From the NCBI RefSeq assembly GCF_001571085.1, contig NZ_BCTC01000001.1:124001-188000 (forward strand): a stretch of DNA of 64,000 bases. The letters run 5' to 3'. This DNA comes from Azohydromonas lata NBRC 102462 (GTDB lineage: Bacteria > Pseudomonadota > Gammaproteobacteria > Burkholderiales > Burkholderiaceae_C). Positions 12,422-22,177 of the stretch are shown here, piece by piece. Every line of letters starts with the position of its first letter. Position 1 is the first letter of the stretch. A model generated the notes under the pieces. It ran no database searches. It was not told the DNA's origin and saw only the letters and a list, made by a program, of their open reading frames with translations. Made by a program: the position numbers and the translations under genes.

Positions 12422-12446
12422 GGCGCCGCCTGCAATGGGCGGCGCC
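12422..12446. terminator. Stem-loop between convergent dctP and amgK
   Basis: GGCGCCGCC (12422-12430) pairs with GGCGGCGCC (12438-12446), nine perfect pairs and a 7-base loop, located between two convergent stop codons 40 bases apart. It can form on either strand; no long T-run. Confidence 0.5.
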
Positions 12447-12449
12447 GCT

Positions 12450-13508
12450 TCAGAACGTGTAGCCCTGCTCCACGAAGGTGCCCGACAGCGGCTCCAGCAG
12501 CGGCAGCAGCGGCTGGAGCTGGCGGTAGCGCATGGCCACCTTGGTGGCGTAGGTGAAGAAGCGCGGCAGGTCGGCGGCGTAGCCGGGCTTGCCGTCGCGG
12601 TGCTTCAGGCGGCAGAAGATGCCCAGCACTTTCAAATGGCGCTGCAGGCCCATGTATTCCATGGCGCGCCAGAACTCGCCGAAGTCGTCCTGCAGGCCGC
12701 CGTCCAGCGGCACGCCGGCTTCGCGGGCGGCCTGCCAGTAGCGCACGGCCCAATCGATCTCGCGCTCCTCGTCCCAGGAGACGAAGGCATCGCGCAGCAG
12801 CGAGGCGATGTCGTAGCTCACCGGGCCGCGCACGGCGTCCTGGAAGTCCAGGATGCGCGGGCCGCCCTCGCCCACCATGAGGTTGCGCGGCATCCAGTCG
12901 CGGTGCACGGCCACGCGCGGCTGCGCCAGGGCGCTGGCCGTCAGCAGCGCGGCCACGCGCGCCCACTGCTCCTGCTGCGTGTCGGTCCAGGTGATGCCGA
13001 ACTCGCGCTGCACGCACCACTCGGGGAACAGCGCCAGCTCGCGCTGCAGCATCGCGCCGTCGTACAGGGGCAGCGTGGAGGCGTCCACCCGCGCCTGCCA
13101 CTGCACCAGCGCGGCGATGGCCTGGCGCATGAGCACGTCGGCCTGCGCCGCGTCGGCCTGGCGCAGCGCGTCCAGGTAGAGCTGCTGGCCCAGGTCGGAC
13201 AGCAGCAGGAAGCCGTGGGCCTCGTCCACGGCCAGCAGCTCGGGGCCGTGCAGGCCGGCCGCGGCGATGAGGCCGGCGACGTGGACGAAGGGGCGCACGT
13301 CCTCTTGCGGCGGGGGCGCGTCCATGACGATGCGCGAGGCGCCGCCGGCGTCCTGGGCGTCTATGCGGAAGTAGCGGCGAAAGCTCGCGTCGGCCGAGGC
13401 CGGGCGCAGCGACTCCAGGCGCAGGCCGTGTCGTGCCGCCAGCGGCGCGAGCCAGGCGTTGAAGGCCTGCTCGCGGGCAGGGTCGGTCCAGGTGATGGTG
13501 GTGCTCAT
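12450..13508 (-). CDS. amgK: Anomeric MurNAc/GlcNAc kinase-like phosphotransferase
   Basis: 352 residues from ATG at 13508 on the minus strand; the open frame to 13613 is low-complexity and lies in the promoter region. Aminoglycoside-phosphotransferase (APH) fold with the catalytic loop VHRDWMPRNLM (about residue 204) and the metal-binding DFQDAVRGPVSYD (about 221). This combination resembles AmgK, which phosphorylates the anomeric carbon of recycled N-acetylmuramic acid in the cell-wall recycling route to UDP-MurNAc. It is divergent from lptD, a common arrangement. The usual downstream partner murU is missing here: the next gene is the convergent dctP. Confidence 0.85.
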   Translation of the reverse strand: MSTTITWTDPAREQAFNAWLAPLAARHGLRLESLRPASADASFRRYFRIDAQDAGGASRIVMDAPPPQEDVRPFVHVAGLIAAAGLHGPELLAVDEAHGFLLLSDLGQQLYLDALRQADAAQADVLMRQAIAALVQWQARVDASTLPLYDGAMLQRELALFPEWCVQREFGITWTDTQQEQWARVAALLTASALAQPRVAVHRDWMPRNLMVGEGGPRILDFQDAVRGPVSYDIASLLRDAFVSWDEEREIDWAVRYWQAAREAGVPLDGGLQDDFGEFWRAMEYMGLQRHLKVLGIFCRLKHRDGKPGYAADLPRFFTYATKVAMRYRQLQPLLPLLEPLSGTFVEQGYTF

Positions 13509-13708
13509 GGGCGCAGGGCGTTGGGCGGGATGGCGGTCAAGGTCAGGGCCGGGGGCGGCACGCCCCGGGCTTGGGCGCGGCGGCGGCGCGCGCGGGGGTG
13601 GGCTGACCCTCATGGATAATCGGCGCGATTTTACGAACCGCTCCCGGCGCCCAACTTTGCGCGCGCCGGCCCGGCCGCCGCCCCGGCCTGCAACCGCCCG
13701 TCGCCGCC

Positions 13709-16165
13709 TTGCGCCTGCCCACCCACGTCCGTCCTGTCGCCTTGCCTCCGCGGTTGCCGCGTCCGCGTGCCGAGCGGCTGCTGGCCCTGGCCCTGGCGGC
13801 CGGCCTGCCGCTGGGCGCCGCGGCCCAGGTCGGGGCCATGGACGACTTCACCCCGCCGCCCGCCCTGCCCGCCACGCCGGCGGTGCCGGTCCCGGCGCCT
13901 GCGCCCGCTTCCGCGCCCGCACGCCAGCAGGCCGATGCCGATGCCAACTTGCCCGTGGACGTGCAGGCCGACCGCATAGGCGGGCGTCCGGACGTGGACG
14001 TGGAGGCCGAGGGCGAAGTGGACGTGCGCCGCGGCGACGTGCGCGTGCAGGCCGACCGCGCCCGCTTTCGCCAGGACACGCAGGTGCTCAAGGCCGAGGG
14101 CAACGTGCGCATGTCGCAGCAGGGCAACCGCGCCAAGGGCACCGAGCTGGAATACAAGCTCGACACCAGCCAGGGCTACATGCTGGAGCCCGAATACTTC
14201 ATCGCCGTGACCAAGGGCGGCGGCACGGCCGAGCGGGTGGATTTCCTGGGTCCCAACCGCGCCCGCATCATCGAAGGCAACTACACGAGCTGCGGCCTCG
14301 ACGGCGAAGGCACGCCGGCCTGGCTGCTGACGGCCGAGCGGGTGGACCTGGACATGGACGCCAACGAAGGCATCGCCCGCGGCGGCGTGCTGCGCTTCAT
14401 GGGCGTGCCCATCCTGGCCGCGCCGCGGCTGAGCTTTCCGCTGTCGGACGAGCGCAAGTCCGGCTGGCTGCCGCCCTTCATCAACATCGACAACCGCAAC
14501 GGCCTGGACGTGGCCGTGCCCTACTACTGGAACATCGCGCCCAACCGCGACGCCACGCTCACGCCCACGCTGTCCGCGCGCCGCGGCCCCGGCCTCAACA
14601 GCGAGTACCGCTACCTGGAGCCCACCTACCAGGGCCGGCTCAACCTGAACCTGCTGCCCAACGACCGCGTGGCCGGCGAAACGCGCTACGCCTTCGGCTT
14701 CGAGCACAGCGGCACGGCCTACGACATGGGCTACCGCACCGCGGGCGTGCGCGTGTCGGACGACAACTACTGGAAAGACTTCACCCGCGGCACCAGCGCG
14801 CTGATGAACGCGCGCACCAACCCCTACCTCACGCCGCGGCTGCTGGGGGCGGAGGCGCAGGTGGACCGCGGCCTGGGCGATCTGGGCCTGCCCGGCGGCC
14901 AGTGGCGCAGCTACGCCCGCGTGCTGACCTGGCAGGTGCTGCAGGACACCGATCCGGCTGCGCGCATCACGCCGCCCTACGAGCGGCTGCCGCAGATCGG
15001 CCTGCAGGGCGGCGCGCCCCTGGGCGGTGGTCTGCGCATGGAGCTTCAGACCGAGATCAACCGCTTCAGCCGCGCGCCTTCCGCCGATCCGACCACCATA
15101 GAGGCGACGCGCGTGCACGCGCTGGGCTCGCTGAGCCGGCCCTGGACCACGAGCTGGGGCTGGCTCACGCCCAAGGCGTCGTTCAACGCCGCGAGCTACA
15201 GCTTCGACCAGGCGCTCAGCGACGGGCGCACCAGCACCTCGCGCCTGATCCCGACCCTCAGCGTGGACACGGGCCTGGTGTTCGAGCGCCCCTTCAGTCT
15301 GTTTGGCCCCAAGCTGCGCCAGACGCTGGAGCCGCGGCTGCTGTACGTGCGCACGCCCTACCACGCGCAGAGCACGCCGCTGTTCGACACGGCGGTCAAG
15401 GACTTCAACATCACCTCGCTGTACGCCGAGAACACGTTCACGGGCGTGGACCGGGTCTCGGACGCCAACCAGATCACCGCCGGCGTGACGTCGCGCTTTC
15501 TGGATGTAGCCAGCGGCAACGAGGTTGGCCGCTTCACCGTCGCGCAGCGGCTGCTGCTGAGCGACCAGCGCATCACGGCCGACGGCGTGCCCATCACGCA
15601 GCGGCTGTCGGACCTGCTGCTGCAGGGCTCATCGATGATCACGCAGCAGTGGAGCGCCGACGGCACGCTGCAATACAAGCACCAGACGCGGCAGGTGTCG
15701 AGCTGGACGGCCGGCACGCGCTACTCGCCCGGGCCCTACCGCACGCTGGCCGTGCGCTACCGCTACACGCGCGACGCCAGCGACCAGATAGAGGCGGGCT
15801 GGCAGTGGCCGGTGTACGGTACCGCGCCCGGCTCGCTCATCAAGCGCGGCAGCGGCGGCGGCTGCGGCGGCGGCACGCTCTATGCCGTGGGCCGCACCGT
15901 CTACAGCACGAAGGAAAGCCGCCTGGTGGACGGTATTGGCGGCTTCGAGTACGACGCAGGCTGCTGGATTTTCCGCGCCATAGGCGAGCGCATTTCCACC
16001 GGCACGGCCCAAGCCACCACGCGGCTGATGCTGCAACTGGAGCTGGTGGGCCTGTCGCGGCTGGGCACCAACCCGCTGCAATTGCTCAGGACCACCGTGC
16101 CGGGCTACCTGATGCTGCGAGATGACCCCTCCGGCGCGACGCCGCCGCCCGCCTCCTATGAGTGA
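13709..16165 (+). CDS. lptD: LPS-assembly outer-membrane protein LptD
   Basis: About 818 residues if TTG 13709 is used; no ATG fits better, so the exact start is uncertain. A signal-like stretch RLLALALAAGLPLGAAAQ is followed by a Pro/Ala-rich linker (about residues 48-72), the OstA/LptA-like periplasmic domain (VDVQADRIGG to about 200) and the long beta-barrel domain. LptD inserts lipopolysaccharide into the outer leaflet together with LptE, whose gene is at 30486-30983. Cysteines occur at about residue 195 and in the C-terminal DAGCW motif, consistent with inter-domain disulfides but with fewer than the four of E. coli. It overlaps surA by the open frame and they are likely co-transcribed. 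Confidence 0.93.
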   Translation: MRLPTHVRPVALPPRLPRPRAERLLALALAAGLPLGAAAQVGAMDDFTPPPALPATPAVPVPAPAPASAPARQQADADANLPVDVQADRIGGRPDVDVEAEGEVDVRRGDVRVQADRARFRQDTQVLKAEGNVRMSQQGNRAKGTELEYKLDTSQGYMLEPEYFIAVTKGGGTAERVDFLGPNRARIIEGNYTSCGLDGEGTPAWLLTAERVDLDMDANEGIARGGVLRFMGVPILAAPRLSFPLSDERKSGWLPPFINIDNRNGLDVAVPYYWNIAPNRDATLTPTLSARRGPGLNSEYRYLEPTYQGRLNLNLLPNDRVAGETRYAFGFEHSGTAYDMGYRTAGVRVSDDNYWKDFTRGTSALMNARTNPYLTPRLLGAEAQVDRGLGDLGLPGGQWRSYARVLTWQVLQDTDPAARITPPYERLPQIGLQGGAPLGGGLRMELQTEINRFSRAPSADPTTIEATRVHALGSLSRPWTTSWGWLTPKASFNAASYSFDQALSDGRTSTSRLIPTLSVDTGLVFERPFSLFGPKLRQTLEPRLLYVRTPYHAQSTPLFDTAVKDFNITSLYAENTFTGVDRVSDANQITAGVTSRFLDVASGNEVGRFTVAQRLLLSDQRITADGVPITQRLSDLLLQGSSMITQQWSADGTLQYKHQTRQVSSWTAGTRYSPGPYRTLAVRYRYTRDASDQIEAGWQWPVYGTAPGSLIKRGSGGGCGGGTLYAVGRTVYSTKESRLVDGIGGFEYDAGCWIFRAIGERISTGTAQATTRLMLQLELVGLSRLGTNPLQLLRTTVPGYLMLRDDPSGATPPPASYE

Positions 16166-16242
16166 ATCGCCGTGCCGCGGCCCGCTGCCGCATCTTCCTC
16201 CCCAGGGTCCGGCGCCGCTGTTGCCCGCCCCTCAAGCCATTC

Positions 16243-17604
16243 GTGAGTGATCCCGTGTCTTTCAAGCCCAAGACCCTCGTGCTCGGCTGTGTGTTGGCGG
16301 CGTGTGCGCTGCAGGCGCCGGCCCAATCAGCCAACGCCCCGGCCGCCAAGGCGCAGCAAAGCGCTGCCAACGTGCCGCGCACCGCGGACTTCATCGTCGC
16401 CGTCGTCAACCAGGAGCTGGTGACGGCGGTGGAGCTGGAGCAGCGCGTGGCGCGCGTGCGCGCCGACGCCGCGCGCGCCGGCCAGAGCCTGCCGCCCGAG
16501 AACCAGTTGCGCCAGCAGGTGCTGGATGCGCTCATCGACGAGCGCGTGATCCTGAGTTATGCCCGCGACACCGGCGCGCGCGTGGACGAGGCCGAGATCG
16601 ACCGTGCCGTGAACAGCGTGGCCGCGCAGAACCAGCTCACGCCGGCGCAGTTGCGCGAGCGGCTGCGCCAGGACGGCGTGGACATGCAGCGCTTCCGGGC
16701 CAACATGCGCGACCAGATCATGATCGAGCGGGTGCGCGAGCGCGAGCTGCAGCAGCGCATCAAGATCAGCGACGCCGACATCGAAGCCTTCCTGGAGCGC
16801 CAGCGCCAGGAGTCCGGCGGCCAGGCCGAATACAACGTGGCGCAAATCCTGGTGCCCGTGCCGGACGGCGCGCCGGCGGCCGAGGTGGAGCGGCTGCGCG
16901 CGGTGGCCGAGAAGGCGCTGCAGCGCGTGCGCGGCGGCGAGGACTTCGCCGCCGTGGCGCGCGAGGTGTCGCAGGACGCCAACCGCGAGCGCGGCGGCGA
17001 GATCGGCCTGCGCCCCGCGGCGCGGCTGCCCGACGTGTTCGTGGACCAGGTGGGCAAGCTCAAGCCCGGGCAGGTGGCGCCCACCGTGCTGCGCAGCGGC
17101 GCGGGCTTCCACGTGCTCAAGCTGGTGGACAAGCGCGAGGACGCCGGCATGCGCGTGACGCAGACGCATGCCCGCCACATCCTGCTGCGCCCCTCGCCGC
17201 AGTTGTCGCTGGAAACGGCCAAGAAACGGCTGGAGGACTACAAGCGCCAGATCGAAAGCGGCAAGGCGCGCTTCGAGGACGTGGCGCGCGCCCAATCGCA
17301 GGACGGCAGCGCCGCGCAGGGCGGCGACCTGGGCTGGACCTCGCCGGGCGCCTTCGTCCCCGAGTTCGAGCAGGCCATGAACGGGCTGCAGCCCATGGGC
17401 GCGCTGTCCGAGCCCGTGGTCTCGCGCTTTGGCGTGCATCTCATCCAGGTCATGCAGCGCCGCGAGGTGGCGCTGGAGCCCAAGCAACTGCGCGAGCTCG
17501 CCCGCGACTCGCTGCGCGAGCAGCGCTTCGAGCAGGCCTACGTGGACTGGGTGCGCGAGCTGCGCTCGCGCGCCTACGTCGAGATGCGTGAAGGGCCGCG
17601 CTGA
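16243..17604 (+). CDS. surA: Periplasmic chaperone / peptidyl-prolyl isomerase SurA
   Basis: 453 residues from GTG 16243. GTG 16255 is equally good because the signal peptide [21 protein letters not shown] starts right after it; the longer frame from 16162 adds an unlikely basic leader. N-terminal SurA domain ([19 protein letters not shown]) is followed by two parvulin domains, the first around [13 protein letters not shown] and the second around [15 protein letters not shown] with [13 protein letters not shown]. SurA escorts outer-membrane proteins such as LptD to the Bam complex. The order lptD-surA-rsmA is the usual one but pdxA, which separates surA and rsmA in E. coli, is absent. Confidence 0.95.
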   Translation: MSDPVSFKPKTLVLGCVLAACALQAPAQSANAPAAKAQQSAANVPRTADFIVAVVNQELVTAVELEQRVARVRADAARAGQSLPPENQLRQQVLDALIDERVILSYARDTGARVDEAEIDRAVNSVAAQNQLTPAQLRERLRQDGVDMQRFRANMRDQIMIERVRERELQQRIKISDADIEAFLERQRQESGGQAEYNVAQILVPVPDGAPAAEVERLRAVAEKALQRVRGGEDFAAVAREVSQDANRERGGEIGLRPAARLPDVFVDQVGKLKPGQVAPTVLRSGAGFHVLKLVDKREDAGMRVTQTHARHILLRPSPQLSLETAKKRLEDYKRQIESGKARFEDVARAQSQDGSAAQGGDLGWTSPGAFVPEFEQAMNGLQPMGALSEPVVSRFGVHLIQVMQRREVALEPKQLRELARDSLREQRFEQAYVDWVRELRSRAYVEMREGPR

Positions 17605-17606
17605 GC

Positions 17607-18389
17607 ATGGGACAGCACATCGCGCGCAAGCGCTTCGGCCAGCATTTCCTCTCGGACATGGGCGTCATCGACGCCATCGTCCGCGCCATAGACCCGCGCC
17701 CGGGCGAGCCGCTGGTGGAAATCGGCCCGGGCCTGGGCGCCATGACGGACCCGCTGGTGGCGCGCGCGGGTGCGCTCACCGTGGTGGAGCTGGACCGCGA
17801 CCTGGCCGCGCGGCTGCGCAAGCGCGCGGAGCTGACGGTGGTGGAGTCCGACGTGCTGCGCGTGGACTTCCGCGCCTTGGCCGCCGAGCGCGCCGCGCAG
17901 GGGCCGCTGCGTGTGGTGGGCAACCTGCCCTACAACATCTCCAGCCCCATCCTGTTTCACCTGCTGCCCGTGGCCGACGTGGTGCGCGACCAGCACTTCA
18001 TGCTGCAGAAGGAAGTGGTGGACCGCATGGCCGCCGCGCCGGGCAGCAAGGACTACGGGCGGCTGTCGGTGATGCTGCAGTGGCGCTACCAGGTGGAGTC
18101 GCTGTTCGACGTGCCGCCAGAGGCGTTCGACCCGCCGCCGCGGGTGGACTCCTCCATCGTGCGCATGCTGCCCTGGCCCACGCTGGTGGCGCTGGACGTG
18201 AAGCTGCTGGAGGAGCTCGTGGCCGTGGCCTTCTCGCAGCGGCGCAAGCTGCTGCGCCACACGCTGGGCCGCTGGCTGGAGCAAAAGGGCTTCGGCGGCG
18301 ACTTCGACGTGCAGCGCCGTGCCGAGGAAGTGCCGGTGGACGAGTTCGTGGCGCTGGCGGCCAAGGTGTCGGCGACCACAGCGGGCTGA
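17607..18389 (+). CDS. rsmA: 16S rRNA (adenine1518/1519-N6)-dimethyltransferase
   Basis: 260 residues, 2 bases after surA. KsgA/RsmA signatures: the N-terminal [13 protein letters not shown] motif [15 protein letters not shown] (about residues 37-50), the acidic loop VVELDRDLA and the catalytic [11 protein letters not shown] (about 111-121). It dimethylates two adjacent adenines in helix 45 of 16S rRNA. The C-terminal domain includes [12 protein letters not shown] and [12 protein letters not shown]. Ends just before a clear intrinsic terminator. Confidence 0.97.
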   Translation: MGQHIARKRFGQHFLSDMGVIDAIVRAIDPRPGEPLVEIGPGLGAMTDPLVARAGALTVVELDRDLAARLRKRAELTVVESDVLRVDFRALAAERAAQGPLRVVGNLPYNISSPILFHLLPVADVVRDQHFMLQKEVVDRMAAAPGSKDYGRLSVMLQWRYQVESLFDVPPEAFDPPPRVDSSIVRMLPWPTLVALDVKLLEELVAVAFSQRRKLLRHTLGRWLEQKGFGGDFDVQRRAEEVPVDEFVALAAKVSATTAG

Positions 18390-18417
18390 GGCCCGGTTTC
18401 GCGCGCCCATGAAAAAA

Positions 18418-18438
18418 GGCGACCCGAGGGTCGCCTTT
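18418..18438. terminator. Intrinsic terminator after rsmA
   Basis: GGCGACCC (18418-18425) and GGGTCGCC (18428-18435) form an almost loopless hairpin flanked by six A upstream and TTT downstream, so it works in both orientations: it can end rsmA on plus and the barstar transcript on minus. Confidence 0.8.
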
Positions 18439-18476
18439 CGTTTGCGTTGGTGACTGTCGTCTGAGCGTTGCAGGCT

Positions 18477-18659
18477 TCAGGCGGCGCTTCGCCACATGGC
18501 GGTGTCGAATGCGCTGCACATGAGCGGCATGTTGGTGCCGAAATTCGCCTGTTGCTGGGCCTTCGTCAGTGCCTTCGGCTTTTCCGCCGGGGCCACTTCC
18601 GTCGCCCGCTCCCATGACCCGTTTTCCTGGGAGCGGGCTACTGAAAAGAATAGAAGCAC
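18477..18659 (-). CDS. Possible small protein downstream of barstar (unrecognised)
   Basis: A 60-residue open frame from ATG at 18659, overlapping the end of the barstar gene by 22 bases, with a mildly hydrophobic start (MLLFFSVARS) and a central KPKALTKAQQQ. I recognise no family; the middle faintly recalls PsiF-type repeats but lacks their cysteine pattern. No Shine-Dalgarno is obvious. It sits between barstar and the shared terminator and may be only untranslated trailer. Confidence 0.25.
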   Translation of the reverse strand: MLLFFSVARSQENGSWERATEVAPAEKPKALTKAQQQANFGTNMPLMCSAFDTAMWRSAA

Positions 18660-19033
18660 CTGAAGGGCACTTTGCGCTCGGCCCAGAAGTCGGCCGCGTC
18701 GCGGAAGACGTCGAGCAGTTGCTCGCGCGCCTCGCGGTCAAAGCGCGGGTTGTCCGGCAGCTGTTCCAGCACCACCACGAAGCCCGGCTGCACGCCGGAC
18801 TTGTGGACCAGGTCGGTCATGCAGTCGTACAGCGCATCCAGGTTCTTGCCGAAATGCGCTGGGAACAGGAAGGACTGGGCGATGCTTTCCAGCACCTCCT
18901 GCTTGGACTGGGCATTGCTGAGGTTGGCGTGGAGGAAATGCTGGCCGGCGCCCTGGGCGGCATGCATCAGATCCTCGACGCGGTACGCACGTATCGACTG
19001 AACGATGTTTGATCGGACGGTCTGCAACAACAT
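18638..19033 (-). CDS. Barstar-family ribonuclease inhibitor
   Basis: 131 residues. ATG 19033 chosen because a strong AGGAGGTAA lies 7-16 bases upstream, better than the in-frame GTG at 19057. The barstar core FGKNLDALYDCMTDLV (about residues 58-74) retains the acidic residues that plug the RNase active site in barstar (its D35/D39 region), followed by the strand FVVVLEQLPDN and helix REQLLDVFRDAADFW. A cytoplasmic antidote is expected. It starts 36 bases after the stop of a secreted RNase gene, so this is a barnase-barstar style pair. Confidence 0.93.
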   Translation of the reverse strand: MLLQTVRSNIVQSIRAYRVEDLMHAAQGAGQHFLHANLSNAQSKQEVLESIAQSFLFPAHFGKNLDALYDCMTDLVHKSGVQPGFVVVLEQLPDNPRFDREAREQLLDVFRDAADFWAERKVPFRCFYSFQ

Positions 19034-19069
19034 GGTCGCGTTACCTCCTGGAGTCACACAAAGCGGTGG

Positions 19070-19504
19070 TCATCGGTCGAACACGATGCGGCTGAAGCTC
19101 GCGTAGTGGTCGGCCGTGTAGTAACAGGCATCAGGTTGCGTGGGCGGCTGGCCGCCGCAGACGATGCGGCGCGCGCCGCGATCGCGGCTGCCGGGCGTGG
19201 GGACGGTGTACTCCCGATAGTGGCCGCGCTCGCGCGCGGGCAGCAGCCGTTCGCGGTTGCGAAACACGCTGCCGTCCTTCTCGTAGGGAAATGGACCGCC
19301 GGCACGAATGAGCCGCTCGGTGGCGCGTGCCTGCGCCGGCAAAGCCGACATGGGCACTTCCTGCAAAGCGGCTTCCGCACCGTTGAAGTTCCGGCTCCAC
19401 GCCGGCCCCCATGCCAGGCCGCTTGAAAACGTGGCACCAACGGCAACAGCGAGTCCCCACTTACGCAAAGACGGCCACAACCGCGGCAGACCACTCCTCA
19501 ACAC
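19070..19504 (-). CDS. Secreted guanyl-specific ribonuclease (RNase Sa/barnase superfamily)
   Basis: 144 residues from GTG at 19504, chosen because it yields a basic-hydrophobic signal sequence (LRKWGLAVAVGATFSSGLA) and has CAGGG about 8-12 bases upstream. The mature part aligns by eye with RNase Sa: GPFPYEKDGSVFRNRE, HYREYTVPTPG, RGARRIVCGG and YYTADHYASFS. The catalytic triad of that family is intact: Glu about 98, Arg about 113, His about 133. It hydrolyses RNA after guanosine, probably outside the cell, and is encoded directly upstream of its likely barstar inhibitor. Whether it acts in nutrient scavenging or in competition is unknown. Confidence 0.92.
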   Translation of the reverse strand: MLRSGLPRLWPSLRKWGLAVAVGATFSSGLAWGPAWSRNFNGAEAALQEVPMSALPAQARATERLIRAGGPFPYEKDGSVFRNRERLLPARERGHYREYTVPTPGSRDRGARRIVCGGQPPTQPDACYYTADHYASFSRIVFDR

Positions 19505-19534
19505 GGGATAACCCTGAATTCTGCGAAAGCGCGG

Positions 19535-19563
19535 ATGGTAACCAAAGCCCCCCGGCAACTCAA
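19535..19563 (-). promoter_or_regulatory. Candidate sigma70 promoter of the RNase-barstar pair
   Basis: On the minus strand TTGAGT (19558-19563) and TACCAT (19535-19540) are separated by exactly 17 bases, 31 bases before the GTG start of the RNase gene. Confidence 0.45.
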
Positions 19564-19639
19564 GTTTTTGCCTCAAATTGCGGCAAGGACCCAAGGCCAT
19601 AGCTGGGGCTTGCGTGAAGAAGTCGCACCAGCGCAGTGC

Positions 19640-19677
19640 AAAAACCCCGTGCGGCTTGCCGTCACGGGGTTTTTTTG
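19640..19677. terminator. Intrinsic terminator of maeB
   Basis: ACCCCGTG (19644-19651) pairs with CACGGGGT (19663-19670), preceded by AAAA and followed by seven T. On the minus strand it lies about 100 bases past the maeB stop; it also insulates the RNase promoter. Confidence 0.85.
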
Positions 19678-19772
19678 GTGCAGCAGGGTTCAAGGCCGCC
19701 GCCAAGGCGCCAATGGCGGGCACCCGGGACAATCCCGGGTGGGCCTCGACGGGCCGGGCGGCGCCTGCCGGA

Positions 19773-22067
19773 TCAGCGCGGGGCGTTGGCGTCGGCGACG
19801 GTCAGCGCCGTCATGTTGACGATGCGGCGCACCGTGGCCGAGGGCGTGAGGATGTGCACCGGCTTGGAGGCGCCCAACAGGATGGGGCCGATGGCGATGC
19901 CGCCGCCCGCGGCCGTCTTGAGCAGGTTGTAGGCGATGTTGGCCGCGTCGATGTTGGGCAGCACCAGCAGGTTGGCCTCGCCGCTGAGGCTGGAGCGCGG
20001 CATCTGCTCGGCGCGCAGCGCGGCGTCCAGCGCGGTGTCGCCATGCATCTCGCCGTCGATTTCCAGCCAGGGGGCCTGCTCGCGCACCAGGGCCAGGGCG
20101 TCGCGCATCTTCACGGCCGAGGGCTGGTTGCTGGAGCCGAAGTTGGAGTGCGACAGCAGCGCGGCCTTGGGCTCGATGCCGAAGCGGCGCAGCTCCTCGG
20201 CGGCCAGGATGGTGATCTCGGCGAGCTGCTCGGCGGTGGGGTCGTAGTTGACGTGCGTGTCCACCAGGAACACCTGCTTGCCCGGCAGGATGAGCGCGTT
20301 CATGCAGGCGTAGTTGCCCACGCCCTCGCGGCGGCCGATGAGCGCGTCGATGTGCGTGAGGTGCAGCGCCGTGGTGCCCCAGGTGCCGCAGATCAGCCCG
20401 TCCACGTAGCCCTTGTGCAGCAGCATGGAGCCGATGAGCGTGAGGCGGCGGCGCATCTCGATCTTGGCGAACTGCTGCGTGACGCCGCGGCGCTCCATGA
20501 GCTGGTGGTAGGTCTGCCAGAAGTCCTTGTAGCGCTCGTCGTGCTCGATGTTGACCACGTCGTAGTCGCGGCCCTCCTGCAGGCGCAGGCCGAACTTCTC
20601 CACGCGCTGGGCGATGACGGTGGGGCGGCCGATGAGCGTGGGCCGCGCCAGGTTCTCGTCCACCACGATCTGCACGGCGCGCAGCACGCGTTCTTCCTCG
20701 CCCTCGGCGTAGGCCACGCGGCGGTGCTCGGCGGACTTGGCCACGGCGAAGATGGGCTTCATCGTCGTCCCGGAGGCGTAGACGAAGTGCTGCAGCCTCT
20801 CGCGGTAGGCGTCCATGTCCTGGATGGGACGCGAGGCCACGCCGGAGTCGGCCGCCGCCTGGGCCACGGCCGGGGCGATCTTGATCATCAGCCGCGGGTC
20901 AAACGGCTTGGGGATGAGGTACTCGGGGCCGAAGCTCAGCGTGGCGCCGGCGTAGGCGGCGGCCACCACCTCGCTTTGCTCGGCCTGGGCCAGCTCGGCG
21001 ATGGCGTGCACCGCGGCGATCTCCATCTCCACCGTGATCGTCGTGGCGCCGGAGTCCAGCGCGCCGCGGAAGATGTAGGGGAAGCACAGGACGTTGTTGA
21101 CCTGGTTCGGGTAGTCGGTGCGGCCCGTGGCCATGACGGCGTCGTCGCGCACCTTCTTGACGTCCTCGGGCGCGATCTCCGGCGTGGGGTTGGCCAGCGC
21201 GAAGATCAGCGGTTTCGTCGCCATGCGGCGCACCATGTCAGGCTTGAGCACGCCGCCGGCCGACAGGCCCAGGAACACGTCGGCGCCCTCGATCACTTCG
21301 GAGAGCGTGCGCGCGGTGGTTTCCTGCGCGAACTCGGCCTTGTCCGGGTCCATCAGCTCGGTGCGGCCCTGGTAGACGACGCCGGCCAGGTCCGTGACCC
21401 AGATGTTCTCGCGCGGCATGCCCAGCTTGAGCAGCAGGTTCAGGCAGGCCAGCGAGGCGGCGCCGGCGCCCGAGGCCACGAGCTTGACCTGGGTGATGTC
21501 CTTGCCCACGACCTTCAGGCCGTTGAGCAGCGCCGCGCCCACGACGATGGCGGTGCCATGCTGGTCGTCGTGGAACACGGGGATGTTCATGCGCTCGCGC
21601 AGCTTGCGCTCGATGTAGAAGCAGTCCGGCGCCTTGATGTCTTCGAGGTTCACGCCGCCGAAGGTGGGCTCCAGCGCGGCGATGATGTCGACGAGCTTGT
21701 CGACGTTCTTCTCGTTGAGCTCCAGGTCGAAGACGTCGATGCCGGCGAACTTCTTGAACAGCACGCCCTTGCCTTCCATGACCGGCTTGGACGCCAGCGG
21801 GCCGATGTCGCCCAGGCCCAGCACGGCGGTGCCGTTGGTCACCACGGCCACCAGGTTGCCGCGCGAGGTGTAGCGGAAGGCGTTGGCCGGGTCGGCCACG
21901 ATTTCCTCGCACGCGGCGGCCACGCCCGGCGAATACGCCAGCGCCAGGTCGCGCTGGTTGACCATGGACTTGGTGGCCGCGATGGACACCTTGCCCGGGA
22001 CCGGGAACTCGTGATATTCGAGGGCAGCGCGACGCAACTCGGCGCTCTTGTCTTCAGCAGTGGACAT
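19773..22067 (-). CDS. maeB: NADP-dependent malic enzyme (hybrid malic/phosphotransacetylase-like)
   Basis: 764 residues from ATG at 22067 on the minus strand. The N-terminal two-thirds is malic enzyme: [15 protein letters not shown], the NAD(P)-binding [14 protein letters not shown], and metal/substrate motif [11 protein letters not shown]. From about residue 430 a phosphotransacetylase-like domain follows ([22 protein letters not shown] to the C-terminus), usually regulatory and catalytically inactive, sensing acetyl-CoA. It decarboxylates malate to pyruvate, producing NADPH and supporting growth on C4-dicarboxylates. It is divergent from a DctS/DctR-like two-component system. Confidence 0.96.
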   Translation of the reverse strand: MSTAEDKSAELRRAALEYHEFPVPGKVSIAATKSMVNQRDLALAYSPGVAAACEEIVADPANAFRYTSRGNLVAVVTNGTAVLGLGDIGPLASKPVMEGKGVLFKKFAGIDVFDLELNEKNVDKLVDIIAALEPTFGGVNLEDIKAPDCFYIERKLRERMNIPVFHDDQHGTAIVVGAALLNGLKVVGKDITQVKLVASGAGAASLACLNLLLKLGMPRENIWVTDLAGVVYQGRTELMDPDKAEFAQETTARTLSEVIEGADVFLGLSAGGVLKPDMVRRMATKPLIFALANPTPEIAPEDVKKVRDDAVMATGRTDYPNQVNNVLCFPYIFRGALDSGATTITVEMEIAAVHAIAELAQAEQSEVVAAAYAGATLSFGPEYLIPKPFDPRLMIKIAPAVAQAAADSGVASRPIQDMDAYRERLQHFVYASGTTMKPIFAVAKSAEHRRVAYAEGEEERVLRAVQIVVDENLARPTLIGRPTVIAQRVEKFGLRLQEGRDYDVVNIEHDERYKDFWQTYHQLMERRGVTQQFAKIEMRRRLTLIGSMLLHKGYVDGLICGTWGTTALHLTHIDALIGRREGVGNYACMNALILPGKQVFLVDTHVNYDPTAEQLAEITILAAEELRRFGIEPKAALLSHSNFGSSNQPSAVKMRDALALVREQAPWLEIDGEMHGDTALDAALRAEQMPRSSLSGEANLLVLPNIDAANIAYNLLKTAAGGGIAIGPILLGASKPVHILTPSATVRRIVNMTALTVADANAPR

Positions 22068-22177
22068 GGAGGTGGACGTTCTTTGCTGTGCGGGGGGCAG
22101 TGATTGTAGGAGCCTCGTCAAAGCGTTCCCCCGCGCCTTGGTGTAGAGGCCTTGCACTGGCCGATACTCGCGCCCCG

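Noticed and set aside
19505-19640. Small RNA (6S-like) upstream of the maeB terminator
   Set aside because: I could not build a long 6S-type rod with a central bubble; the stretch is explained by the RNase promoter and the maeB trailer.
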